A stretch of DNA of 33,324 bases from Coptodactyla brooksi (GCA_033557675.1 JAWQRM010000061.1:1-33324), one strand, 5' to 3'; shown: positions 9,221 to 20,765, counted from the stretch's first letter. Translations and numbers: made by a program. Notes: generated by a model not told the origin, from the letters alone.

Positions 9221-9690
9221 AGTATAAAAACGAAATACCCTCTTGCCCCATAGGACTGTATTTTTTTTTTTTGAATAATGCGTATAACTGGAGAACCGTT
9301 GATTTAAATCATGTACTACCCTTATAGCTTTTTACTCGCAAATTTATGTAGATTACAAAAATATATTTTGTTACAAAAAGTTGTAAAAAAAAATTAAGTT
9401 AAGTACCTCAAGCGTATATACAATTTTTACGAAACCATTGTGAACAGATTATACAATAAATAGCTTGTATGTAAAATATTGTTTTGATTAGTCTAATATG
9501 GCAACAGATAAATGAGTTACAGACGGACGGACGGACAAATCAACCATTCAAAATAGCATGAATAGGCTACAAATAACCTAATTCGTCAAGACCAATCGGA
9601 ATCTCGACATTGATTCGTTTTGCGAATGCAAGATTTTCTCTGTGTACCTATCGGCAAGAGAAAGTAAAAATTTACAATCAATTACTTATA
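9085..9690 (+). repeat. Dispersed non-coding repeat, copy 1
   Basis: Clearly homologous in reverse orientation to 21365-21745. Shared stretches include gttcgatgtcatgcaac, atgtagattacaaaaatata, ttaagtacctca, tagcttgtatgta, attagtctaat, cgacat.gatt...ttgcgaatgcaa and gagaaagtaaaaa. This copy has about 130 bp (around 9205-9340) that copy 2 lacks. It also has a cggacggacgga run near 9525. No coding frame is seen. Confidence 0.75.
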
Positions 9691-10234
9691 ATTTATATTA
9701 CATGTATAGTTCCTTATTATTTTGATTGAATACGTTTGTGGTACTCTATATATAACAAATTCATTTTGAGGTTGGTACAAATTGTACTGACAATATATTT
9801 TTTAATTTGTTTAAAATTTTTATTTGTGTACATTATAAATATCATGTGGATAGTTGAAATATACAATAACACTTTTATTGTTGACAATTAGTATTTTTCT
9901 ATTTTAACTTCATATTCCACGTGCAATTGACAGGTAACTGTGTCAGACAAACGTCACTAATGATGTATATGGTCAAATCTTATTATATACATTTAACATG
10001 TACTTTTTACTTCAGACATCAATAAAAAAAATATTATTGCCTTGGTTTTGCTTGTGTTCTGCGGTCGCTAATGTTTAAATTGACCGCCAAAGTTATAACG
10101 CGATCGGATTTATTTTTTACAAATCATATGTTCCCGAATTTACGTCAGGATAAATCGGGAATAAAACCTTGTTAGCCAGTGTGTGTAACTCAGTGGTTCA
10201 AAATAGAATTTTGTGAACTATGTGCCATTGAAAA
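9691..10234 (+). promoter_or_regulatory. 5' flank and 5' UTR of FEM1B
   Basis: No gene or known repeat is seen. The last 200 bp, with ttctgcggtcgctaatg and accgccaaagttataacgcg, are visibly less AT-rich than the rest and could hold the promoter and leader. No TATA box is in a convincing position. The transcription start cannot be placed. Confidence 0.4.
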
Positions 10235-13200
10235 ATGAACGAGCATTCACTTAAAAATCGCGTATACTACGCTGCTAAAGATGGAATGCCCATAGCTTTA
10301 TACACTTTGTTAAGCGATAAATCCAAAGAAGAAATAAATAGATTGCTGAACGAGGTAAGAAAATAATTAAGTACATAAGAAAGTGCGTACATTTGGATAC
10401 CTTTGTTTCGTTTAGACAATGGAACAAATGTTTATGTTTAATCTTTGTTACTTTCTATTTTCACCTCAAATATTTACAATGTGAATCAATTTTAAAGCCT
10501 AATGGTGGTTGGTTTAACATCTAAAATGTCAATATTTATATAATTTCTTCTAATTATTTATTTTAAAGACTGTGGTTGAAGAGGACGGACAACAATGTAC
10601 GCCGTTAATAGTGGCATCGAGATGCGGCCATGAGAAAGTGGTAAAAATTTTATTATCAAATTTTCAACCAGATTTGGAAATAGAAGGCACGGTAAAATTT
10701 GATGGATATGTGATAGAGGGTGCAAGTGCCTTATGGTGTGCCGCAGGAGGAGGTACTTGCAAAAATATATTCTTTTCATCGGAATCTAATTGTTGTGTAA
10801 TTTTAGGTCATTTGAATGTCGTTAAATTGCTTGTTAAAGCGGGTGCTGATGTCAACCATCCTACTAGAACAAATTCAACACCTTTAAGAGCTGCCTGCTT
10901 TGATGGATGGTTAGACATTGTCAAGTACCTTACAGATCATTACGCAAACATTAATATAGCTAATAAGTACAATAATACTTGTTTGATGATTGCTGCTTAT
11001 AAGGGTCATCTGGATATTGTAAGTATTTTAATCATAAGCATACATTCAAATTTTCTAAATGTATTTCTGGTAAAACCATTACGCCATCATTATAGAGCTT
11101 CTGGGATTTTTGGGAGAAAATCTGAATCAAGTGATTTTCACAAACCTCTTTTGAAACCAGTTTGACACTATTAAAAGAGTTCTGCAGAAAGCCAAACAAA
11201 TTGTAGTCGGACGGGGCAAGGTCCGGGCTGTACGGTGGATGCATCAAAACTTTCCAGCTGAGCTCTCTGAATTTTTGCCAAGTCATTAAAGATGCGTGTG
11301 GTCTGGCATTGTCGCGATAGAAGACAACTCCTTTTCTATTGATTAATTCTGACCTCTTTACATCAATAGCGTGCTTTAATCACATTAATTGTTGACAGTA
11401 GAGAGCGAAATTAATTATCTGGCCAGGTTGGAGTAGCTCATGATGCATGATTCCCTTCCATTCCTACCATACATAAAGCATTACCTTACATGGTGTCAAT
11501 GTGGGCTTTCCCAGCATTTGTGCAGCTTCATCCTTCTTGGACCACGATCTTTTTTGCACATTATTGTCGTATGTGATCCACTTTTCATCACCCGTTATCA
11601 ATCTCCATAACCCCTGTCATTCATCAGATATTTTTATAGTATAATATAAATTCTCGCGTATTTCATTGCCATTGCTCTTAATACTTAATACTACAAATAC
11701 TTTTCATGTACATTTCTTTCACAATGGTTTTAGCAAACAAGCTATTTTCAAGCATTTTGTGTACAACATTAAACTGGTGAAATATGCAATTGATAATGAC
11801 AAATTTTACCTCATAACTGGACAGAACAACACATTCCCAAGAACCCAACCGACCTAAATATTTGTAGTTGTTAATGTGTTAGTTTTTTTGACATTCAACT
11901 TAATATTAATTATATACATTTTACTACCACTTGATATAATACATCGTTAGTTAAAGTTTTTTGCTGAATTGAAACTATATCAATGGTATTTATATGTTAC
12001 TATTAAATTAATTATTGTTATTATTAAAGTATTGGGTCTGTGCATAGGTCACAGATGCAAAATCTTTAGGGAAAAATGTTCCTTCTTTTATAGAAGTTCT
12101 GAGGTCTTTGGGCAAAGAAGTCATCCAAGTGGTTTATGAGGATAACTAGGGAACTGAAATTTTTGCTATTGAAATTGTTCTGAAGCGCCTGGAACAAGTG
12201 ATAGTCTGAAGGCGCAAGTGCAGTCTGAAGAACTATATGGTGGGTGCACCAAAACATCCCTCCCAGGTCACCAGAGAAACATGTGGTCTGGTTATCTTTT
12301 TGTCATAGTAGAACATAACGCCCTTTCTGTTTGCCTATTTGAATTACTTCTGACTGATTGCTGGCTTTCATTTGTCTAGTTGTAAGCAGTACTTGGTCGA
12401 ATCGATCATTTAGACGGCTGGCAGCAGCTCATAATAGACGATTCCGTTCCAACCCCACCATTGAAGGTTATAACTTAACCCTTTTATTAACTTAACTTCT
12501 TTCTAAGGATTGCAAATGCTTAAGTCTTGTTGATATGCAAGAATGTTGTTGTACTACAAGTTTTTCTTTTAATTTTGCTGCAAGACCGTGTGTTTTATCT
12601 AACATGACAGTGGATCTATCAGATGTGAACATAATGACCTTTTGTAAATTTAAATTAATGTTATTGCTAGTATAAAATACAGTGCAGTAAAGTTGTTGAA
12701 GATGTGTCATAAGCTTTCAACTGAATTATTTTGCTAAAGTGAATGCTACAAAGGTTGTCAACTACGACATCAGTTTGTTAGCCTCGCCCCCCAGAGGCAC
12801 AGTTGCCACTATTTCTGTTTGTTCCCACGTGTGTCGGCCAGCTGATTTTACTTGTTTAGGTTTAAAGGTTAGTCTGACAGCTGGCTGTTAAACATTTCGT
12901 CCTGTAAGTAGACATTTATCTACAGCTTTCCAAAACATTTAAATAGTAACTTCGAGTTTCAAACCTATAAATAAGTAAAATACAATTCTGTGTCAATTGA
13001 TTGTAATAGATGATTTAGACAAAATAATTATGACAAAAAGAAACGAATTTAAATAATAAAAACTATATTCAGCAAATCAATTAAATAAAAACATATTTTT
13101 AAGGATAAATAAAGATATTCAAAATTAAATCATATTCTTAAAAGATATGTATATAATAAAAATAAATAAAAAATAAATATGTACACTATAAAATAAGTTT

Positions 13201-16200
13201 GAAAATAAATAACAACTGCAAAATAAATATAAATAAATAAAAGATGCAGAAAAATAATGCATATAAATAACAATGCTGTAAAAGGGCAGAAAATCAGTCA
13301 TAGTCTATATCATAGGTGGTTTCTATTTCCGAATTTTCTTTATTGCTGCTGCTATCTCCTAGTTGTATTACTAATCCTGGGGGCTGTTGTTCAAAAACTG
13401 CTTCCCTGTTGCACCATTCTTGTATCACATTTTCGTGTAGTCTATGGTGTTCGACCACATTTCTGATGTAACACGGTCCAGGGCTTCTTTCCACATAGCT
13501 AGGCACTTTGCAGTTCCATAACCATCTCACCTAGTAGTTTTTTGCAATCCCTCAGATATTCTCTATGGGATTAAAAATACAGTGATAGGGAGGCAGCCTT
13601 AAAACTTTGTGACCATACTTAGCTGTAAGTTGGTCTGTAACATAAGTTTTTGCAGGCTGGTTATTTGCCACAAGTACTAATAATTCTTTTTTGAACATGT
13701 CAATTTGGTACTTTATCTGCCAACGTAGAATGGTAGCTGGCATTATCCATAACAATCATCGATGGCTCTTCTAGATTTTTTAGAAGTGCCTCTTGAAACC
13801 AGTGTAAGAAATTCTGTTGGTTCATTTCTCCATGATAATCGGGACCTTTCGTTTTTTGAAGAAAATATCAAACTTGTATCTGTAATAAAACCATTAAAAT
13901 TTACCATATGTAAAATAATGTACCAGGTGCCTTCTGGTTTGGTGGTTCTCACGGAATCCTTGGTTCTGTCTTGCCATGACCGTGCCACTGATCCATTCTC
14001 ATAAATCCATGTCTTGTCTAAACAGATATATTTTCATGTCTTGGACTTCATATTCTGTATGTACTCCTTTAAAAATAGAAAACGTGCTAGCACAATCTTC
14101 AGCAATTCCATTAACCCTATTCTCGGACAATCCTTTTTCTACCGGAAACCAATATTTTTTAAAATTTTATGAAGGGAAGTTGCTGATCGATTATATATAT
14201 CTCACAACGTTACTGGCAATATTATCACTATCGGTTTTCAGTTTCCCCCGAGTATATTTTTTTGGCCCTCGTATTTTGCCATCCTTAATTGCTTCACATT
14301 TAATTCTTGATATGGTTCGTTCGCTTGATGATTATTTATTGCATTATCTCTTTTTTTGACAATGGAGTTAATTATTTCCAAAAATATCATGTTTACAAAT
14401 ATCCTATAATAGAAATAGAAATATATATTTTATATATTTCTATATAACAGAAATAATTTTATTTCTCAATTTTTATATGCTATCCAAATGTGGTTTACCG
14501 ATTAAAATGTCTATTCTTTATGCATATTTTTTAAATGTCTTGACATCCTCATTTCTTTTAAGATATTTTTTGTATTTATATGTATTGTTATGAAGTGTGG
14601 ATTAGTATTAGTGTTTATTATTCTTTGTTTATATATCTTAAAGAAGTAGTTACTTGTACATTCGACAAGTAAATGGTTTCGGTGTCTGCAATTGAAACTC
14701 TGAACATAGTAGAGAACTAAAATGAAATGAAAAACTTTCTATTTATTAAATACGTGTTATTTTTATTTCAGGTAAGTTTCCTTTTAGAAAATGGGGCGGA
14801 TCCAAATGAAAAAGCAAATTGCGGTGCTACCGCACTACATTTTGCTTCGGAATGCGGCCACATAGCTATAGTTGTAGAACTTTTGAGATATAATGCAAAG
14901 TTCTTTGCCAACGATGTTGGTATGACTCCCATTAAAGTTGCTGCGGAAAGAACTCGCAAGGATGTCGTTGAATATTTGGTACAGCAGTCGGAAATTACCA
15001 AAGAAGAGAAAATAGAGGCCTTAGAATTACTTGGAGCTTCATATGCTAATGATAAGGATAATTATAGTATTGAAACTGCTTACGAATATTTACATAGAAC
15101 AATGGAAATGAGGTATAGCGATGCAGAAAACATAGTTAAAAAGAAATTAATGAAACCGATACCTGCTTATGAAAATTGGATTGAATGCCAAACACTGAAT
15201 GAGCTGGAAGTAATACGCCGAAATGCCAACTCTATACATATGGAAGCTTTAACCATACGCGAGAGGATTTTGGGAAAATGTAATCCTGAAGTTCCACATC
15301 CTATAATATTTAGAGGAGCTGTTTTCGCTGATAATGCTAGATTTGATAGATGTATACAGCTGTGGTTGCATGCGTTGAACTTAAGGCAGTTAAACCAAAT
15401 ATCTGTTGTAAAGGATTTGTTGAGATTTGCTCAAGTATTTTCCCAAATGTTTCATCTGGGTGTAGAAGTAACTTACGAGAACGTAATTGAAGTTCTTGCG
15501 GCTGCTATTGTAGAATTAGAAAGAAACAAGGCTAAATTGATAAAACAAGGGCCAAAAGACACACTAGAGACTGTATTAGAAGAAACTGAAAGTAATATGA
15601 TAACTACATTGTATATATTAACAATATTAACAAAATTAATGAAAACATGTAATGAAGCACAAAAATTCAATGTACGTAGAATGGTGTTTATGCTTAATCA
15701 ATTAAATGTAACTCTAAGGGATGGACAAACTTTTTTGCATCTGTCGTGTAATGCGGAAACTCCAGTGGATGATTTTCATACAAACGATGTATGCAAGTAT
15801 GTTATACTAGGAAAAACATCATAAAACTTCTCATTTTTGATAATTTATGATAATATTGTTATTGTTTTTTAGATTTCCTTGCGCGGAGACTTCAAGATTG
15901 TTGATACAATGTGGTGCGAATGTGAATGCAATGGATAACGAACGTAATACTCCTTTACATATCATAGTACATTATCATAAACCCATTTCGGATTTTACAA
16001 CATTGCACTCAATTATAATGGACTTGACTGAAGCTGGAGCGCATATTGATTGTGTTAACAACCGGGGCGAGACGCCACTTGATTCTTCAGTTACAGGTAA
16101 TACTTAGTGGAAATGCACTGTTATACAGCAGACGCTCGATAACTTAACACTGGATAATGAAACTTTATAATGAAAGAAAAATAAGCATTGCATTATATCA

Positions 16201-16948
16201 ATGGATAAATTGCACTCTTGGAATTCCAATTTTAGTCAGCAAACATTCATAGCTTGAAATGTTTCTTCAATAGAAATTTTTTAAATATTTCAAGCTATTA
16301 AAACTATACCATATTGTGTCAATGAATACGTAATATGACATTCTTAGCATCAACTTCTACACCTCCCGAGATGCACAATAATGAAAATTCCAAAGTCGTT
16401 TTAGATAGTTGTAAAATAATAGTTAGTTTCTTTGAATGTTTCATTTTGCAATTTAGGAGTAAAAAGAAAGTAATTGCAGAAAGTAATTGGTGACACTCCA
16501 AAACGAATTGTTTCAAACACAAATAAAACTGGGCTTCTGAAGGTCTTTTATCGCTCTGATGATGCTAACTTGAGTAACGAAATGTGCTTTGAGCAGTTAC
16601 TTTTCAGTTTTTGTGTAGTGGTGACATTGTTTAACAATGTTTTCCGAAAATGTTATCTGAACATTGTGTGAAATGATTAACTATCTGTAATACTTATTTT
16701 TAATCTTTGAACAGTTAAATGTTGACGTAGAGCTTTTTTGTTCATAATATATTTGTAAAATAATCTTCCCCTAATGATTTTTTGTAGGTGTAGCAGAAAT
16801 AATACTTAAAACTCAAGCAAAGTTGAGTTTAAAATGCATTGCTGCAATGGCTGTAAAGAACCATAACTTGGTATACCGAGGTCAGGTACCGTTGGCACTG
16901 GAGTCCTTTATAGAGCTGCATGGTGCAGGAGTATTTAAGAGACCTTAG
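10235..16948 (+). CDS. FEM1B: Fem-1 homolog B: ankyrin-repeat substrate receptor of a Cullin-2 E3 ubiquitin ligase, six exons
   Basis: Exons are 10235-10354, 10569-10752, 10807-11018, 14772-15796, 15873-16096 and 16788-16948. All introns are GT-AG and phases close to 641 residues (human FEM1B has 627). Ankyrin repeats span about residues 48-250 (TPLIVASRCGHEKVVKILL, then STPLRAACFDGWLDIVKYL, TCLMIAAYKGHLDIV, ATALHFASECGHIAIV). A helical TPR-like region follows, with EALELLGASYAND, IRERILG and LLRFAQVFSQM. C-terminal ankyrin repeats follow (about 520-590). At the end are a VHL-type box, LSLKCIAAMAV (601-611), for Elongin C, and a Cul2-box-like VPLALESFIEL. Known role: recognises C-terminal degrons and other substrates for ubiquitination. 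The Cys of KANCGATALHF (189) aligns with the human FEM1B Cys implicated in reductive-stress sensing. Intron 3 (3753 bp) is full of transposon relics. No coding lesion is seen. Confidence 0.97.
11032..11604 (-). pseudogene. mariner transposase fragment in FEM1B intron 3 (copy 1)
   Basis: The minus strand reads FRELSWKVLMHPPYSPDLAP, then SDYNLFGFLQNSFNSVKLVS and HLIQIFSQKSQKLYNDGVMV, then LPE. This is the catalytic C-terminal third of a mariner transposase with the third aspartate (PSDY) present. Upstream, in broken frames, lie the parts corresponding to the centre of the protein, homologous to 5569-6010. Its start sits a few bases inside the donor side of intron 3, so it does not disturb splicing. 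N-terminus absent. Confidence 0.85.
12045..12455 (-). pseudogene. mariner transposase fragment in FEM1B intron 3 (copy 2)
   Basis: The minus-strand frame ends LAPSDYHLFQALQNNFNSKN, then LINHLDDFFAQRPQNFYKRR, a mariner C-terminus. Further upstream are scraps such as RLNDRFDQVLLTTRQMK and CFSGDLGGMFWCTHHIVLQT in shifted frames. It covers the same part of the protein as the fragment at 11032-11604, so it is a separate insertion. It is heavily decayed. Confidence 0.75.
12488..12645 (-). pseudogene. Possible hAT-type transposase scrap
   Basis: The minus-strand peptide MFTSDRSTVMLDKTHGLAAK followed by LKEKLV resembles the FTSDG..VMxGKxNGVAxxLKE block of hAT-derived transposases and related zinc-finger 862-like proteins. 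Only about 50 residues are readable and nothing flanks it, so the family is tentative. Confidence 0.42.
12935..13260. repeat. A/T-rich low-complexity tract
   Basis: Dominated by aataaata-like runs (for example around 13150-13245) in FEM1B intron 3. No gene or element end is recognised. The stretch contains many AATAAA words, but it is intronic and AT-rich, so they are not read as polyadenylation signals. Confidence 0.55.
13294..14275 (-). pseudogene. DDE transposase fossil, nearly full length, IS630/Tc1-like fold
   Basis: Reading the minus strand from about 14275 gives, in several frames: GFRxKKDCPRIGLMELLKIV; CLDKTWIYENGSVARSWQDR (first catalytic D); KPEGTWYIILHMVNFNGFIT; SLIFSSKNERS; EPSMIVMDNASYHSTLADKV (second D); and YVTDQLTAKYGHKVLRLPPY followed by HCIFNPIEN (glutamate at the third position). 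The C-terminal tail is VVEHHRLHENVIQEWCNREA with an acidic Ser-rich end. All three catalytic positions are legible, yet at least three frameshifts and stops break the gene. The N-terminal helix-turn-helix was not found clearly. No inverted terminal repeats were recognised. Confidence 0.78.
16249..16298. repeat. Hairpin in FEM1B intron 5
   Basis: atagcttgaaatgttt (16249-16264) pairs with aaatatttcaagctat (16283-16298), 15 of 16 positions. It may be a worn MITE or a chance hairpin. Confidence 0.45.
16540..16640 (+). repeat. Dispersed repeat with hammerhead-like core, copy 2 (decayed), in FEM1B intron 5
   Basis: CTGATGA at 16556-16562 and GAAA at 16579-16582 are separated by tgctaacttgagtaac, so stem II has lost pairs. 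Upstream gtcttttatcgct and downstream gagcag...tgtagtggtgac match the minus-strand copy at 24305-24440 over about 100 bp, which makes common descent clear. Confidence 0.6.
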
Positions 16949-17049
16949 TCAAATCGCTATTGTATATATATATTGTGTATGTAGATAATAACTGCCTGTT
17001 ACATGTTCCAATTTGTAAGTATTAAGTCGCAGTTGCTTAATTTGTACAT

Positions 17050-17055
17050 AATAAA
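17050..17055 (+). promoter_or_regulatory. Polyadenylation signal of FEM1B
   Basis: AATAAA lies 101 bp after the FEM1B stop codon. Several further AATAAA words occur downstream (for example near 17679), so alternative 3' ends are possible. Confidence 0.6.
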
Positions 17056-17831
17056 GATTAGATTCTTTTTTAATTTGTAAAGATCTGACACTGATAAATG
17101 CATGTAAATTTTACATTGCTAAATTGCGACTCTTCTACACATTAAAGGAACACAAAATTCTTCCTATAGGATTTTATGATGGCACTGTGATATAGAAAGG
17201 AACTTGGTATAGTTCACAAACTGTATATTTTTTTAAGAAATTACGCTTCCTAGATCAATTGATGATTTCAACTTACAAATATGTTTGGAACATAATATCC
17301 TAACACCTATCCCAAATGTTTTACCCGTTATGGTTTTTTTTGTTTTGGTACATGTTTCTATCATCACGGTAGTTTATTACGAAATGTTACGTTCATCGTA
17401 AATTCATTGTTTGAGACTGCTAATTTTAAGAGTAAAATACTAATGCTGTGGCTATGAATACTCCTTAAAAGTTTCAAAAAAGTTTTTTTGTATACGTATT
17501 TTTTGTTTATTTTGTTATTTTATTGTTTTTACCATCATTTTAATTTATTTTTCATGAACCTAATAGGCCTAACATGCTTTACCTACATAAAAAAAGCTAC
17601 AATTGCAGTAATCATCACAATTCATTGATTATGGTGGTAAATGAAAACATATATTTCTGTTCTGTACTTTTGTATTTTAATAAAATGTGTGAATTGAGTG
17701 GTTTAGATTTATTTTAGTTATGTGATGGTGATTTATAAAACTTGTACTGTGGCACTCGGTAGTATGATATGAATACTAAATTGTGAATATAAACAGACTA
17801 ACACAGGATGAGTCTTTACTTATAGAAGAAC
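17056..17831. other. Intergenic, no gene seen
   Basis: AT-rich sequence between FEM1B and the piggyBac remnant. No open frame has recognisable similarity and no obvious repeat was noticed. Confidence 0.4.
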
Positions 17832-19450
17832 TTTAACCCTTCAAACGCAGACGATTTATTTATTTGGCAGACTATTTTTATTTGCTATTCATAATAGTTA
17901 TTACAAGGATTGAATTCATGAAATGTATAAAGAAAAACAAAAATTTAAGTGCATGTTATATTAATTTATTAAGATTTAATGTGTGTTATGCGGGAAATGT
18001 AATTATCGCGTTCAACACAGAAAACAGGAAAAAATTTATCAATAATTTTTTAAGTAGGGTACATTTTGAAATAAGATTCAATGCACAGACAGACATGGCA
18101 ATCCTCGTACCAGGTTCTTGTTTATTTTAGTACATATTTGCTTTCTATCTTCACTTTTTTGGAATGGCATACAACGCGTCTTCTGCGAAATTTCTCTTTG
18201 ACTGTATTTGGAGGACTATGAGAAGTGCCTTTCTGTCTATTGCAGTATTTCTTTCTATACACGTCAGAGCATAACTCCTAGATATTTTAAAAAAATCTCT
18301 TCAATTACGTGCATTCTAAATTTCAAAAGGGTTTGGTGTTCTTCATATCTTTTTGGAAAATAAAAGCATTAAATAGAAACTAATAAATGAGACGCCAAAT
18401 CATTTTCTTGTAATACTTTTTTGTTGTTTCCAAGTAAGTTCTTGGTAGGAAATTTCTTGATCACCATTGTCAACACCAGTCATTGTACTACTGTTGTCAC
18501 ATATCAACTGAGATTTTATTCTTCCATTACCTTTCTTTGATTTCACTTTCTACGATAATGGATTGTGAAATGTGTTCAATGCCCAAGTGACTCTTAACTT
18601 CTTATGTTTTATGGCACCAAAAGTTGTGATAGATCTTTTCTATCTAGTCGAAGAGGTTCATAGATATCTGTTCTGTGTTATATAAATGATTTAGTAGCCA
18701 TAAGATTGTAATAGCAATAATTTAGTAGGCAGTTGTAACAGTTTTAGTAAACATAGGATACTTGCTATACTTATCCATAATTTATCAATATGAAATATTA
18801 AAAATATGTTAACCAATATGAAATAAAAAATTCTGTATATATATCCTGATTACGATTCACATAAAACAAATGACTATGATAAACCGGGATCGTTGCAACA
18901 GAATGCATTTCCAATGCAACGTTGATGTGAGTAATAACCAGCTTTCATCCTCACCAACATTGTTTCTGGAACTAATACTGAACTAAAGTTCTTACATTAA
19001 TATTTGATAAAAATGCCAATAATCAAATAAATATTTCATAATCAGACTAAATCTTGGGCATGAGCCTTGAAAACATTGAAATACGAATTGAGTCACATTT
19101 CGACCAGCACCACGCTTGTTTTCTTAAATTGATTAAATTTTGTAATAACAAAATTCTCATTTCTTCTTATATCTGTTCCTTTCTTTGAGTTAGAATATAT
19201 AGTTTTTGATAGCTCGGCAACTTTCTTACATTCATTTGCAGAAAATAGGAAAGCTGGTGGAGCAGGAGGAATATTATATTCATTTCATTCCATACATGAC
19301 AACTTACAAAACCACCATCATCTTCATCCGATCCTGCATCGCTCTCAATAAAATTTTCTTCTGAACTTTTGTTTTCGTTTCCTAAATTTACAAAATACGT
19401 CACTGAATTCACATTCACAGCATTGTGCATTATGAAGATATTGCACATTT
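17832..19450 (-). mobile_element. piggyBac-like element, middle missing
   Basis: The plus strand starts TTAACCCTTCAAACGCAGAC, which fits a piggyBac end (TTAA target site, CCCTT terminus). On the minus strand the C-terminal part of the transposase occupies about 18050-18690. An acidic stretch typical of piggyBac N-termini (SSEENFIESDAGSDEDDGGF) lies at about 19310-19375. The central catalytic domain between them is not readable. The opposite end with its TTAA was not found. Confidence 0.65.
18050..18690 (-). pseudogene. piggyBac transposase, C-terminal remnant
   Basis: Minus-strand blocks are MTGVDNGDQEISYQELTWKQ (about 18443-18485), matching the MxGVDxxDQ..SYY block, and VKEKFRRRRVVCHSKKVKIE (about 18140-18210). 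Then comes WYEDCHVCLCIESYFKMYPT (about 18060-18115). The last two form the cysteine-rich zinc-binding domain at the C-terminus (CxxC, then CxxC and CF.xY). Frames shift repeatedly, so it is dead. Confidence 0.75.
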
Positions 19451-20285
19451 CGATACATCGCTAATTTACACCAACAATAATCGATATAGTTTAATGTCCA
19501 TGACGTTTTATTGCTAAAGAGTTTTTTGAACTTTTGAATAACTATACAACTGATAATTTATTAGATATACGAAAATTAGCAGGCTGCTGCAGATCTTGTA
19601 TGAACTATAGTGGAACATTTTCTTATAGTGGAGCATTATATTTTCTTTTGTAACCAGCAGTTTCTGATAAGCTTCTTTGGCAATGAAGTGGGAATGGTGT
19701 TCTTAGTAATCTCGTTGGGGGGCTAAACAAGTACGTGAGGACTCATTCCACCCACTTGTCACATACAAATAGTTACATAACTTGTCTGCATACCTTAGCA
19801 GGCGTGTGGGATTAAGTGAAGTGTTAAGGCGTGTTTACACTTGTGTATTGTTTATCGATATCTCTGGTTTGCCAAATGCTATTTTAGTTGAAATTTAATC
19901 AAACAAGAATAATACAAGTTATTCAAAACTCGTTGGAGGATTTCAAGTATATTGGCAAATTTTATTAATTCTACATTAATAGAATAGATGCAGAAATAGT
20001 TCAATCAGCTAACTTAATTTTAAAATTTCTGGTGTGATGTGTAAATAAAATCAAGTCATTACGAGTATACACGTCAAATGCAGGACAAATAATAATAAGT
20101 AATTAATGTGCTGTAAAATTTATTTCACAGCACAATTATTGTTATTCAAAATTTCCAAATTGTAAAAATAATAAAATTCATAAACAAGTAAAAGTAGAAT
20201 AATTCAGTTGATCTCTTAAGCGTGCTATTTTTCGGAACACGATACCACACAAAGTGTCATTTCACAGATCGAGCATTAGCATCGT
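19451..20285. other. Unassigned sequence
   Basis: I see no gene, RNA or known element. Two near copies of atagtggaacattttcttat / atagtggagcattatatttt sit at about 19608-19645. Confidence 0.35.
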
Positions 20286-20289
20286 AATT

Positions 20290-20738
20290 CCATTACAAAT
20301 TCAATTTTTGAACAGACGACACATCATCGAAGTGGATTTGCTTTTGATTATGTGGTTAGTAGACAATTTGCGAAATGTTTTCCAATGAAACGTGTAGGTT
20401 TTGCATCTCTTTTATCTCGCCACTGCAATAACAATATTTTGTTGTTATTCCTGTTCCTTATGTTTTCATGTATTTTAGTCATTAATCTTGTTGGGTATCC
20501 ATTTCTATTAGTTGTTTGTAATATGATGTCTACGAATTATTCTTGTTTGTAATATTCTTGTTTGTAATCCTCCTTGCACATTGGAACGATTTCCAGCCTG
20601 TGGAAGATGCTTCTAAATGTTGCCCCCTTCTGTTGTTTGGGTTGAGCTGACGTGTAATGAATTATGTTATCGGTCTGTGTTGGTTTTTTGTAAATGTATT
20701 AATTGGTCATCTTTCTTGGTGACTGTAATATTCAAATA
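20290..20738 (-). pseudogene. Penelope-like element (PLE) reverse-transcriptase C-terminal fragment
   Basis: On the minus strand, broken frames give LNITVTKKDDQLIHLQKTNT (about 20735-20675), then QKGATFRSIFHRLEIVPMCK and EDYKQEYYKQE, then NRNGYPTRLMTKI (about 20510-20470). This order is the thumb/linker region of Penelope-like reverse transcriptases: F.l.I..k.....yRKpT, then a.fRS..hRl..iP, then NGYp...i. No GIY-YIG endonuclease was found after it. Several stops and frameshifts are present. Confidence 0.68.
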
Positions 20739-20765
20739 TTAGGTCGTTCGGAAAGTAATTTTTTT
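20739..20765 (+). repeat. Solitary mariner-like terminal repeat
   Basis: ttaggtcgttcggaaagtaa resembles the mariner end at about 32768-32792 (ggactgtacggaaagtaatttc) and abuts the PLE fragment. No transposase follows, so this is an orphan end or chance similarity. Confidence 0.4.

Noticed and set aside
10558..11165. Single long frame 10572-11165 as an intronless ankyrin gene
   Set aside because: It reads through a 54-bp intron (10753-10806) that happens to stay open and runs into a mariner after the donor at 11019. The FEM1B alignment requires splicing at both places.
13150..13245. Cluster of AATAAA words as polyadenylation signals
   Set aside because: Inside FEM1B intron 3 in low-complexity AT-rich DNA, with no exon nearby.
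17864..18130. 88-residue plus-strand frame
   Set aside because: Covers the antisense of the piggyBac C-terminal cysteine domain. No similarity of its own.
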